From Bhargavaea massiliensis (GTDB lineage Bacteria > Bacillota > Bacilli > Bacillales_A > Planococcaceae), in assembly GCF_018390575.1 (NCBI RefSeq), contig NZ_JAHBCJ010000006.1, positions 62,001 through 126,000 of the forward strand: 64,000 nucleotides of DNA, given 5' to 3'. The notes under the pieces were generated by a model, which was not told the origin of the DNA, searched no databases, and worked only from the letters and a program-made list of their open reading frames with translations. Below, in pieces: positions 52,802 to 61,106 of this stretch. A program made the translations under genes and the position numbers. Position 1 is the first letter of the stretch. The number at the start of each line of letters is the position of its first letter.

Positions 52802-53551
52802 TCAGCTCTGCATCCGGTCTGCCCGGATCTCCATCGCTTCCGCCATGAACCGGGCGAATCCGTCTCCGAATTTGTCCATGTTTTTGGTGAACCGCTCATC
52901 CTCGATATACAGCTGTCCCAGTCCCTTGAAGGCTTCGGGCGAATAAGTGTGGCCCATGCTGTTCAGGAACGCATGCCATTCGCCGATTGCCTGCTGGACT
53001 TCATCAGAGGCCGGATCCTGGAGTCTCATCGCCGCTAGCTTCCTGAACAGTGCCTCCATCTGTGCGCCGATCTGCTTCTGTCCTTCCGGCCCCATGTTGG
53101 CCAGTGTCTGATTGGAACGGTCGACCGCTTCATCCCCCCATCGCTTCCTGGCTTCTTCCTCGTAGGGGTTCTTCGTGAAGTCGAACCCGTCGAATTTCTC
53201 CTGATCCGTCATTTCAATTTCTCCTTTCGCATCTTGTATGGTTTTCTCCAGAGTCTGGATCATCCTGTCCAGCCTCACCCGTTTTTCCAGCAGCGCTTCA
53301 CGTTGCAGAACAAGGGCCTCTTCCCTTTCAAAGTCAGGGCTTTTCAAAATTTCACCGATACGCTTCAGCGGAAAGCCCAGTTCCCTGAAGAACAGGATCT
53401 GCTGGAGCGTTTCCAGATCCCGCTCAGAATACTGCCGGTACCCCGCCCCGGTCACATGTTCCGGTGACAAAAGTCCGATCCGGTCGTAGTGGTGAAGTGT
53501 CCGGATGCTGATACCGGTCAGTTCTGCCACTTCACTTACTTTTCGGAGCAT
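52802..53551 (-). CDS. MerR-family regulator with TipAS drug-binding domain
   Basis: This 249-residue activator has a MerR helix-turn-helix at residues 1-70 (KVSEVAELTGISIRTLHHYDRIGLLSPEHVTGAGYRQYSERDLETLQQILFFRELGFPLKRI), a coiled-coil dimer helix, and a C-terminal TipAS-type domain (KRWGDEAVDRSNQTLANMGPEGQKQI ... GHTYSPEAFKGLGQLYIEDERFTKNMDKFGDGFARFMAEAM), which in TipA and Mta binds antibiotics. It probably controls itself: its promoter (53581-53611) has the 19-base spacer and palindrome typical of MerR targets. A multidrug exporter target is not adjacent; the P-type ATPase gene ends upstream of it on the same strand. Confidence 0.92.
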   Translation of the reverse strand: MLRKVSEVAELTGISIRTLHHYDRIGLLSPEHVTGAGYRQYSERDLETLQQILFFRELGFPLKRIGEILKSPDFEREEALVLQREALLEKRVRLDRMIQTLEKTIQDAKGEIEMTDQEKFDGFDFTKNPYEEEARKRWGDEAVDRSNQTLANMGPEGQKQIGAQMEALFRKLAAMRLQDPASDEVQQAIGEWHAFLNSMGHTYSPEAFKGLGQLYIEDERFTKNMDKFGDGFARFMAEAMEIRADRMQS

Positions 53552-53580
53552 CTCAACCTCCTCCTTTATCTCCTGAATCC

Positions 53581-53611
53581 AGTATAAAGTCTGACGTTAC
53601 GTCAGAGTCAA
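53581..53611 (-). promoter_or_regulatory. MerR-type promoter with 19-base spacer
   Basis: TTGACT (53611-53606) and TATACT (53586-53581) are separated by exactly 19 bases, and the spacer holds the perfect palindrome CTGACGTtACGTCAG/CTGACGTAACGTCAG (53591-53605). MerR-family proteins twist such long spacers to start transcription. It lies 30 bases before the start of the TipAS regulator, so autoregulation is likely. Confidence 0.85.
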
Positions 53612-53625
53612 CGCTTCAACCAAAA

Positions 53626-53663
53626 TTAAAAATCCGAATTCTCCCCTAGCAGGTCGAATTCGG
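53626..53663 (-). terminator. Terminator of the P-type ATPase gene
   Basis: Minus strand: CCGAATTC pairs with GAATTCGG across a 14-base loop and is followed by ATTTTTAATTTT. Confidence 0.8.
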
Positions 53664-53684
53664 AACAATGCCCATACAGCCTCT

Positions 53685-56270
53685 TTATGATTTCCTGAAA
53701 ACCAGTTTACCCGTCTGGATAATGACGAAAGGAATCAATGCCAGGCCGTAGACCATATATAGCTGTTCCTTGCCAAGCGCAGCCGCTTCAAACAGGCCAA
53801 ACGTCAAAACGAGATTCAGGAGGATCACGCCGATCAGAAATGCAGCCCAGCAGGCGATGTTGGAAAAAATACCAATCCTGAAAATGGAGTCTTCTGAGCG
53901 GCAGTTGAACCCATGCAGCAACCGGGCAAGGCATAGCGTGGCGAATGCCATTGTGGTGGCATCTGCGGGGCCCCCGGCAGACAATCCATACCTGAAAGCG
54001 ATAATGGTGACAGCGGCAATCAGAAGGCCCTCCAGGGTGATTTGCATGACGTCCCGCTTGCCGAACAGGCCCTCGTCCTTGTCCCTCGGTTTTTCTTTCA
54101 TCACTTTTTTGCTGTGCGGCTCCAGTCCGATGGCAATGGCCGGCAGGCTGTCCGTAAGCAGGTTGATAAACAGCAGATGTGCAGGAAGGAAAGGAACCGG
54201 GAGTGCGAGAAGGGAAGCATAGATGACGACGAAAATGGCCCCCGCATTACCGGACAATAAAAACTGGATGGCGTTTTTGATATTGTTGTACATGCTCCGG
54301 CCATTGGATACGGCTTTCACGATGGTTGAAAAATCATCATCGGTCAGAACCATGGAGGATGCATCCTTCGCCACTTCTGTTCCGGTCATTCCCATCGCCA
54401 CACCGATGTCCGCCTGCTTCAGGGCGGGTGCATCGTTCACGCCGTCCCCGGTCATGGCGACCACAGTCCCTTTTTCCTGCCAGGCTCTGACAATCCTGAT
54501 TTTGTGTTCGGGAGATACGCGTGCAAAAACGGAAAACTGTTCAATCCGTTCCTTTAATTCATCATCTGATAGGATTTCGATGTCTTTTCCTTCTATCGCT
54601 TCGGAGTGATCATTCAGGATCCCGATTTGTCCGGCAATCGCGATGGCGGTGATTTTGTGGTCGCCCGTGATCATGACCGGCTTGATGCCGGCACGGATGC
54701 ACTCGGCCACCGCCTGTTCTGTTTCTTCCCTCGGCGGGTCCATCATGGCGATGAGGCCCAAAAAAGTTAACCCGTCTTCTCTTACGGCATCTGTTTTCTG
54801 CGGTAGTACTTCCTTATAGGCGAGAGCCAGGACACGCAGTCCCCCATCTGCAAACGAGTGGCTGGCCTGTCTGATTGCTTCGATCTGATGCAATGAGATT
54901 TCCTGGACACCCCCGGCCGTCTCGATGCGGCTGAGCCTCGGAATCAGCACATCTGTTGCGCCTTTGGTGATCATCACCTGCTTATGGCCGATGCGATGGA
55001 CCGTCGACATGAACTTCCTGCGGGAATCAAAGGGCATCTCTCCGATACGCTGATTCTGCTCCCGCTCCGCCAACTCATCAAATCCATATTGCTTTCCGAT
55101 GTTGACTAGAGCGATTTCTGTCGGATCCCCGATCTCCTGTCCGCCTGCGGTCACAGCATCATTGCAGAGTATGGCCATACGCAGCAGCTTTTCGTGCTGT
55201 TTATTGCCAGGCTGCAGCTGATCATGGCAAAACATCTTCCCATCCGTGTAAAACTGCTGAACCGTCATTTTATTCTGGGTGAGCGTCCCCGTTTTATCTG
55301 AACAGATGACCGAAATGTTGCCCAGGCTTTCAACCGCATGCAATTTGCGGATAATGGCATTTTCCTTGGCCATCTTCTGTGTCCCGAAGGCAAGGACGAT
55401 TGTCACAATCGAACTCAGTGCTTCGGGGATGGCCGCAACGGCCAGGGAAACGGCAAACATGAAACTCTCTGTCAGTTCCCGTCCGCGGATCACATCCAGT
55501 CCGAAAACGATCAGGCAGATCACTGTGATTCCGATGGCCAGAGCCTTCCCGAATTGGTCCAGTCTTTCCTGGAGCGGGGTGCTTTTTTCCTTGGCATGCT
55601 CGAGCAGATCCGCGATCTTGCCGATCTCGGTATCCATGCCGATTGCCGTCACCACAGCTTTTCCCCTGCCGTTCGTGACAAAGCTCCCTGAAAACGCCAT
55701 GTCTTTTCTGTCGCCCAGTGCAACATGATCTGCCGGAACGAAATCTGCACTTTTTTCTACGGGAACGGACTCTCCGGTCAGCGAACTTTCATTGATCAGG
55801 AGACTGTGGCTCTCCAAGATACGGGCGTCCGCACAAATATAGTCTCCGGCGTTGATGATCAGAATATCTCCCGTCACCACTTCACGGGATGGAATCTGAA
55901 CGACTTTTCCATTTCTCATCACATTCGCAGAGGGGGCCGCCAGAGCCTTCAGGCTGTTCAATGATTTTTCCGCTTTGACGTGCTGGATCGTGCCGAGCGC
56001 TGCATTCAGCAGGACCACGGACAAAATGACAATGGAGCTTTCCACTTCCCCCAGAAATGCGGAGATGACTGCGGCAATATTCAGGATTATGACCAGGAAA
56101 TCCTTGAATTGATCGACAAATACTGCACCGGCACTTTTGCGCTTCTCTTCCTGTAATTCATTAAATCCGTCTTCTTCCTGCTTTAGCCTGACTTCTTCAT
56201 CTGATAGTCCGGGTCCGATCGCTTCAGGCTCGTCCATTTTTGGCCTGACCGGTTCTAGCACGACACTCAT
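53685..56270 (-). CDS. P-type Ca2+-transporting ATPase (P2-type)
   Basis: This 861-residue membrane pump exports a cation, most likely Ca2+. The phosphorylation site is CSDKTGTLTQNKM; the actuator loop is NESSLTGESVPVEK; the hinge is TGDGVNDAPALKQADIGVAMG. In membrane helix 4 the ion-binding motif is AVAAIPEALSSIVTIVLAFG, a variant of PEGL seen in CaxP-like pumps of Gram-positive bacteria, and helix 6 has NLLTDSLPAIAIGLEP. About ten membrane helices are present. I chose ATG 56270 with GGAGGG upstream; the reading frame is open for 45 more codons without family likeness. It is divergent from the YyaL-like gene. Confidence 0.92.
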   Translation of the reverse strand: MSVVLEPVRPKMDEPEAIGPGLSDEEVRLKQEEDGFNELQEEKRKSAGAVFVDQFKDFLVIILNIAAVISAFLGEVESSIVILSVVLLNAALGTIQHVKAEKSLNSLKALAAPSANVMRNGKVVQIPSREVVTGDILIINAGDYICADARILESHSLLINESSLTGESVPVEKSADFVPADHVALGDRKDMAFSGSFVTNGRGKAVVTAIGMDTEIGKIADLLEHAKEKSTPLQERLDQFGKALAIGITVICLIVFGLDVIRGRELTESFMFAVSLAVAAIPEALSSIVTIVLAFGTQKMAKENAIIRKLHAVESLGNISVICSDKTGTLTQNKMTVQQFYTDGKMFCHDQLQPGNKQHEKLLRMAILCNDAVTAGGQEIGDPTEIALVNIGKQYGFDELAEREQNQRIGEMPFDSRRKFMSTVHRIGHKQVMITKGATDVLIPRLSRIETAGGVQEISLHQIEAIRQASHSFADGGLRVLALAYKEVLPQKTDAVREDGLTFLGLIAMMDPPREETEQAVAECIRAGIKPVMITGDHKITAIAIAGQIGILNDHSEAIEGKDIEILSDDELKERIEQFSVFARVSPEHKIRIVRAWQEKGTVVAMTGDGVNDAPALKQADIGVAMGMTGTEVAKDASSMVLTDDDFSTIVKAVSNGRSMYNNIKNAIQFLLSGNAGAIFVVIYASLLALPVPFLPAHLLFINLLTDSLPAIAIGLEPHSKKVMKEKPRDKDEGLFGKRDVMQITLEGLLIAAVTIIAFRYGLSAGGPADATTMAFATLCLARLLHGFNCRSEDSIFRIGIFSNIACWAAFLIGVILLNLVLTFGLFEAAALGKEQLYMVYGLALIPFVIIQTGKLVFRKS

Positions 56271-56440
56271 GCGGTGATCCCTCCATCGTATTTGGCTGTA
56301 TTTGATGCAGCGGACAAGATCTTCTACATGATGAAGGTATGCGGGACGAACCGGTTCCATGCGATTCAGGTCCACTTTCCGGACTTTTGTTTTTGCCTGG
56401 CGCATAACAGGCTATACTTGAACCAGGAAGGAGTGGGAAA

Positions 56441-58498
56441 ATGAGCGATTCCAATCAAACGAACCGATTAATCCATGAAAAATCTCCCTATCTTCTTCAG
56501 CACGCCCATAATCCCGTGGACTGGTATCCATGGGGAGAAGAAGCTTTCCGGAGAGCGGAGGAAGAAAACAAGCCGGTCTTCGTCTCGATCGGTTATTCCA
56601 CCTGCCATTGGTGCCATGTGATGGCCCATGAATCGTTCGAGGACGAAGAAGTGGCGGAACTGATCAACCAATATTTCATTCCCGTCAAGGTGGATCGTGA
56701 GGAGCGTCCGGATATCGACGCCATCTATATGGATGCCTGCATGAAGCTGACCGGCCAGGGCGGATGGCCGCTGAACGCCTTTCTGACCCCTGACCAGAAG
56801 CCTTTCTATATCGGCACCTACTTCCCGAAAACGGGCAAGTACGGCCGTCCGGGAATGATGGACGTACTGCCGCAGCTGCACGACGTGTACACAAATGATC
56901 CGGACCGAGTAAAAGAGATCGGAGACCGGATGAAGGAAGCCCTTGAAGTCAGGGCCGAACCCGGCAACGGGGAAATCCCCGCCTCCACCCTCCATCAGGC
57001 GTTCGGCCAGTTGGCACGACTCTATGACGGCGTATACGGAGGATTCGGCGGCGCACCGAAATTCCCTTCACCCCATCAGCTTCTCTATCTGTTCCGCTAT
57101 CACGAATGGCATGGTGAGCCGCTCGCACTCGAGATGGCGGACCGGACGCTGGATGCGATGGCGTCCGGCGGAATCTATGATCAGATCGGGTCGGGGTTCG
57201 CCCGCTATTCCGTCGATGAATACTGGCTCGTTCCCCACTTTGAAAAAATGCTGTACGATCAGGCCATGCTCATGATGGCGTATACGGAAGCTTACCAGGT
57301 TTCCGGCGACGACCGCTATGCCGGTATTGTAAAGGACTTGTTCCAATTCATCAGGCGCGAGATGACCCATCCGGAGGGCGGTTTCTACTCTGCGCTGGAT
57401 GCTGACAGCGAGGGTGCGGAAGGCACCTATTATCTGTGGACGGAAGAGGAAGTTTATGCCGTATTGGATGAAAAAGAAGCCGAAATCGTCTGCGCGGTAT
57501 ATGACATCACGCCGGGCGGTAATTTTGAGGGCAAAAGCATACCGAACATGGTCGGCCTAGATATGGATGCCATCACCGAGGAATTCGGCATCCCCGAAGA
57601 GGAAGTGGAAGACATCCTGGACGAATCCCTGCCGAAAATGCTGGCATATCGGGAGAAAAGGGTCTATCCGCATCTGGATGACAAAGTCCTCACTTCCTGG
57701 AACGGCCTGATGATCGCGGCCCTTGCCAAAGCAGGTGCTGCATTTTCTGATTCCGGCATGATCGAGACCGCAAAGAGGGCAGCCGATTTCATTACCCGGA
57801 ACTTGGACGCCGGTGACCACCTGTTCGCCAAGTGGCGAGAAGGGGAAGCCCGGTTCCATGCTTACTTGGATGATTATGCCTACCTGATGTGGGGCCAGCT
57901 CGAGCTTCACCAGGCAACCGGACAAGAACGATACGCCTCAGAAGCCGTGCGTCTTGCCGGCATCCTTGAAGAGCGTTTTGCAGACGGGCCGGGCGCCTTC
58001 TTCTTCACCGACCGGGAAGGAGAAACGCTTCTTACAAGGAGCAAAGATGTTCTGGACGGTGCCCTGCCGTCGGGCAACGGCATTGCCGCCATGCAGTTGT
58101 GGAGGCTCGGCAAGCTGACGGCGGATGAGCGTTGGATCCGGCGGGCTGAAGAAATTATGGCGGAATTCTCGGGAGAAGCAGAACAATATCCGAACGGCAC
58201 GCTCAGCCTCCTGATGGGTAGAATGGCGTTCGAAGCCGGCGGCCGTGAAGTCGTCGTGACCGGAAGCCGGCCGGATGACCGCTCGGAACTGCTCGATCTG
58301 CTCCGGGAAACTTTCCTGCCGTTTGATGTCTGGACAGAACCCTCGGATGACAGCAGCCCCCTTGCCGGCCTGACCTCAGGCAAAACTGACAACAGCCACC
58401 CGCTGACCGCCTTTGTCTGCGAAAACAACATGTGCCATGCTCCCGTCCATGGCATTGGAGAAATCAAGGTTGCAATGGGTTTGAACGCAGCTCCATGA
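56441..58498 (+). CDS. YyaL/SPATA20-family thioredoxin-fold protein
   Basis: This 685-residue cytoplasmic protein has an N-terminal thioredoxin-like domain with the family motif [16 protein letters not shown] (about residues 48-63), and a large alpha-helical (six-hairpin) barrel like that of sugar epimerases and glycosidases ([36 protein letters not shown]-like [40 protein letters not shown]). The biochemical role is not established, although a thiol-dependent function is likely. AAGGAG precedes the ATG. Its stop overlaps the start of the phosphoesterase gene (ATGA). Confidence 0.93.
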   Translation: MSDSNQTNRLIHEKSPYLLQHAHNPVDWYPWGEEAFRRAEEENKPVFVSIGYSTCHWCHVMAHESFEDEEVAELINQYFIPVKVDREERPDIDAIYMDACMKLTGQGGWPLNAFLTPDQKPFYIGTYFPKTGKYGRPGMMDVLPQLHDVYTNDPDRVKEIGDRMKEALEVRAEPGNGEIPASTLHQAFGQLARLYDGVYGGFGGAPKFPSPHQLLYLFRYHEWHGEPLALEMADRTLDAMASGGIYDQIGSGFARYSVDEYWLVPHFEKMLYDQAMLMMAYTEAYQVSGDDRYAGIVKDLFQFIRREMTHPEGGFYSALDADSEGAEGTYYLWTEEEVYAVLDEKEAEIVCAVYDITPGGNFEGKSIPNMVGLDMDAITEEFGIPEEEVEDILDESLPKMLAYREKRVYPHLDDKVLTSWNGLMIAALAKAGAAFSDSGMIETAKRAADFITRNLDAGDHLFAKWREGEARFHAYLDDYAYLMWGQLELHQATGQERYASEAVRLAGILEERFADGPGAFFFTDREGETLLTRSKDVLDGALPSGNGIAAMQLWRLGKLTADERWIRRAEEIMAEFSGEAEQYPNGTLSLLMGRMAFEAGGREVVVTGSRPDDRSELLDLLRETFLPFDVWTEPSDDSSPLAGLTSGKTDNSHPLTAFVCENNMCHAPVHGIGEIKVAMGLNAAP

Positions 58499-58995
58499 AG
58501 ATTGTCATCTTGGGCGACACCCATATGCCTCGCATGGCCAAAGCCTTGCCGCCCAAGCTCATCGCAGAGCTTGAGACCGCGGACAGGATCATCCATACCG
58601 GAGATTGGCAGACAATGGAGGTTTACAACGAGCTAAAAAGCTTTGCTCCGGTGGACGGTGTCTACGGAAATGCGGATTCCAAAGACATCAGGGAACAGTT
58701 CGGAAATGAGAACCGGTTTAATTTTGACGGTACTGCTGTTTCCCTCGTCCACGGTGACGGAAAGGGCAAGACGACACCCCTGCGTGCATTGGAGACATTC
58801 AGGGACGAACAGCCGGATATTATTTTGTTCGGCCATTCCCATATCCCCTATCACGAAAAGCACGGTGAAATCGTCCTGTTCAATCCCGGCTCTCCGACAG
58901 ACAAGCGGAGGCAACCGGAATACTCATTCGGCGTCCTTGAGACAACGGAAAGCGATTTTTCCCTTCGTCATGTTTTTTACAGCAGCAAAATGTAA
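58495..58995 (+). CDS. YfcE-type metallophosphoesterase
   Basis: This 166-residue protein has the calcineurin-like fold. Metal ligands are in VILGDTHMP (DxH), IHTGDW (GD), YGNAD (GNxD), LVHGDG (the H) and LFGHSHIP (GHxH). It would cleave phosphodiesters or phosphomonoesters using Mn2+ or similar metals. The ATG overlaps the YyaL-like stop in ATGA, so the two are translationally coupled, although no functional link is known. It ends in a strong terminator. Confidence 0.9.
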   Translation: MKIVILGDTHMPRMAKALPPKLIAELETADRIIHTGDWQTMEVYNELKSFAPVDGVYGNADSKDIREQFGNENRFNFDGTAVSLVHGDGKGKTTPLRALETFRDEQPDIILFGHSHIPYHEKHGEIVLFNPGSPTDKRRQPEYSFGVLETTESDFSLRHVFYSSKM

Positions 58996-59025
58996 AGCCC
59001 GGAAGACTCAACGTCTTCCGGGCTT
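58995..59025. terminator. Bidirectional terminator between phosphoesterase and histidine phosphatase
   Basis: AAGCCCGGAAGAC pairs with GTCTTCCGGGCTT around TCAAC. Confidence 0.85.
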
Positions 59026-59033
59026 ATCGTGTA

Positions 59034-59615
59034 TTAGGCATTCAGATGCTTCGTGCAATTATAAAGCGTGCACACATTCCGGTCTTCATGCATTTCCACG
59101 ACCGTCACTGATGTATTCAGGATTCGGTGCGACAGTTCCTGATCGGGAACGAGCGCCTGAAGCAGCCGCCTGATAAACCCTCCATGCGAAACAAGGAGCA
59201 CATTGTTTTCGGGCCGCTTCCTGATTTCCTCAAGTAGCGCCACTCCGCGTCCCACCATGTCTTCATCGGGCTCCATTCCGAGCGAAGGCAGCAGAGACCG
59301 CCATTCGGCGCCCCATTTCTCGACGCGATCCTGTTCCGTTGTCCCTTCCAGCTGGCCGCCGTACACTTCCATCAGGCGGTCATCGGTGACAAGCCGGATG
59401 CCAGGATTGGCTTCCCTGATAATTTCCGCAGTCCTTAGCGCGCGCTTCAGCGGACTGGCATAGATGATCTCCCAATCTTCATCCGCGAGACGGACCGCCG
59501 CTTTTTCTGCTTCGACAATACCTTCCGGATCAAGCGGGATATCAGAATGCCCTTGCCATTTTCGTTCTTTGTTCCACGCAGTCACACCGTGGCGGACAAA
59601 TCCGATTCGCTTCAT
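59034..59615 (-). CDS. Histidine phosphatase (phosphoglycerate mutase-like)
   Basis: This 193-residue enzyme has the RHG motif with the phosphoryl-accepting His at the start (IGFVRHGVTAWNKERKWQGHSDIPLDPEG), the second Arg in IIYASPLKRALRTAEII, the catalytic acid Glu in RLMEVYGGQLEG, and the second His in VLLVSHGGFIRRLL. It hydrolyses or transfers phosphate on an unknown small substrate. ATG 59615 follows GGGAGGG; the frame is open eight codons further. It is monocistronic. Confidence 0.92.
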   Translation of the reverse strand: MKRIGFVRHGVTAWNKERKWQGHSDIPLDPEGIVEAEKAAVRLADEDWEIIYASPLKRALRTAEIIREANPGIRLVTDDRLMEVYGGQLEGTTEQDRVEKWGAEWRSLLPSLGMEPDEDMVGRGVALLEEIRKRPENNVLLVSHGGFIRRLLQALVPDQELSHRILNTSVTVVEMHEDRNVCTLYNCTKHLNA

Positions 59616-59694
59616 ACAATCCCTCCCCCGCCCGCTCACGGGCCGTTCTCTGTTATCTTTCGACCGGAAGATGCAGAATCCTTCCCAAACAAAT

Positions 59695-59721
59695 AAAAAG
59701 ACCGCATGATGCGGCCTTTGA
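59695..59721 (-). terminator. Terminator of the EEP hydrolase gene
   Basis: Minus strand: GCCGCATcATGCGGt with a TCTTTTTATTT tail. Confidence 0.8.
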
Positions 59722-59731
59722 CGATGTGTGC

Positions 59732-60601
59732 TCAGCTCAATACTTTGGAACCCTGCATGACCTGTGCAACTGCTGCGGGAATGACGAAGTCCGCCACAAT
59801 CGGCATGTGATCAGATGCATTTGTGTCGATTACACGCGCATTGCGGATATCCTCCGCTCCCTTGGAAAAGAGATAATCGATCCTGACCGCAGGCTCCGTG
59901 ATTCCGATGCCGGATGGATCTCTATAACTGCTCGGGAATGTGAATGATTCTCCAGGGGCGGCTCCAGCGAACGCATCCACAAATCGCGACCGAACTTTCG
60001 CAATCTGCGGATGGTTCGGGACGGCATTGAAATCTCCGGCAATCACCGCCGGGAAAAACGTGTTTTCTGCAATTTCCAAAAGCTCCCCGATATTTGAGCG
60101 GATGCCTTCCTCATGCAGGGAAAGATGCGTGTTGAACAAACTGAAATTAGTTCCCCCAAGGTCTACGACGGTTTCCAACATCCCTCTTGGCTCCGCATTG
60201 TCCGGGGGTTTCTCAACATGCCGGTAAGGGTGGTTCACTGCATATTTGATCGGAAACCGGCTTAGTACCGCATTGCCGAATTTCCTGGCCGGCTGCCCGG
60301 GAGCAAGCGGCGGCTCGACCAGATTTGGTCCGTAACTGTACGACATGTCCAGCATGGCGGCAAGGCGGGCGGCCTGGTCTTCGTATCCGCTCCTGCCGGA
60401 ATAATGGCTATCCACTTCCTGAAGGGCAACGATGTCCGCCCCACTTGAGCGGATCACATCGGCAATTCGTTCAAGGTCCACCTTGCCGTCCATGCCTTGG
60501 CCATGGGCAATATTGTAGGACATGATTCTCACCGTCCTCACAGCACACGCTTCCTCAATTGCCTTTCGCTCTGCCATGGACATTGCCGGTTTTCCTGTCA
60601 T
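59732..60601 (-). CDS. Endonuclease/exonuclease/phosphatase-family hydrolase
   Basis: This 289-residue Mg2+-dependent hydrolase shows the EEP order: IMSYNIAHGQGMDGKVDLERIADVI (the Asn), IVALQEVDSHYSGRSG (the Glu), FSLFNTHLSL (the first His), VIAGDFNAVPNH (Asp-Phe-Asn) and NASDHMPIVADF (the final Asp-His). Substrates in this superfamily include DNA, inositol phosphates and sphingomyelin; here the target is unknown. There is no signal peptide. AAAGGAGAG precedes ATG 60601. Confidence 0.9.
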   Translation of the reverse strand: MTGKPAMSMAERKAIEEACAVRTVRIMSYNIAHGQGMDGKVDLERIADVIRSSGADIVALQEVDSHYSGRSGYEDQAARLAAMLDMSYSYGPNLVEPPLAPGQPARKFGNAVLSRFPIKYAVNHPYRHVEKPPDNAEPRGMLETVVDLGGTNFSLFNTHLSLHEEGIRSNIGELLEIAENTFFPAVIAGDFNAVPNHPQIAKVRSRFVDAFAGAAPGESFTFPSSYRDPSGIGITEPAVRIDYLFSKGAEDIRNARVIDTNASDHMPIVADFVIPAAVAQVMQGSKVLS

Positions 60602-60803
60602 GAAATCTCTCCTTTTGCGTGGTTTCTCTGACCGGGAAATTACTGACTGTTTCCCTACCTACTTTAGCCACACAACGTTATGAGAGTGTAAGAGCTGTGT
60701 TAAACATTGTAAAACTTGCCGGCTTGATCATCGAAGCAAAAAATCCGGGTGTGAAACATGCGAGCCTCGGGCAGTCTGGACTTAAAAAGAAGGTTGACAG
60801 CTG

Positions 60804-61106
60804 ATGAAAACCGATTCTCTCAAGCATCCATCCATCCTCCTGCTGCTTCTCTCCGTGGCCGACACCTATCTGACTCTCACCGGAATTTCAGGAGGATATG
60901 TCCGGGAGGCCAACCCCCTCATGAACGCCATCCTGGAATGGGAACCTGCTTATTTCTTCGCGGTGAAGCTTTCCCTTCCCGCAATCTTGGTCGTTCTGTC
61001 TCATCTGATCGGCGATTCGCGGCCGGTCCGGATCCTGATGAATGCGGCTCTCATCGTATATGTCACCGTATTCTTATTGCATGCGGTCTGGATTCTCCTG
61101 ATCTGA
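60804..61106 (+). CDS. DUF5658 small membrane protein
   Basis: This 100-residue protein has three membrane helices and the family pattern VADTYLTLTGISGGYVREANPLMNAIL, with a conserved Asp-Thr pair and Glu-x-Asn-Pro. Function is unknown. AAGAAGG precedes the ATG. Its 3' end overlaps the 3' end of helD on the opposite strand by 33 bases, with no terminator between. Confidence 0.82.
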   Translation: MKTDSLKHPSILLLLLSVADTYLTLTGISGGYVREANPLMNAILEWEPAYFFAVKLSLPAILVVLSHLIGDSRPVRILMNAALIVYVTVFLLHAVWILLI

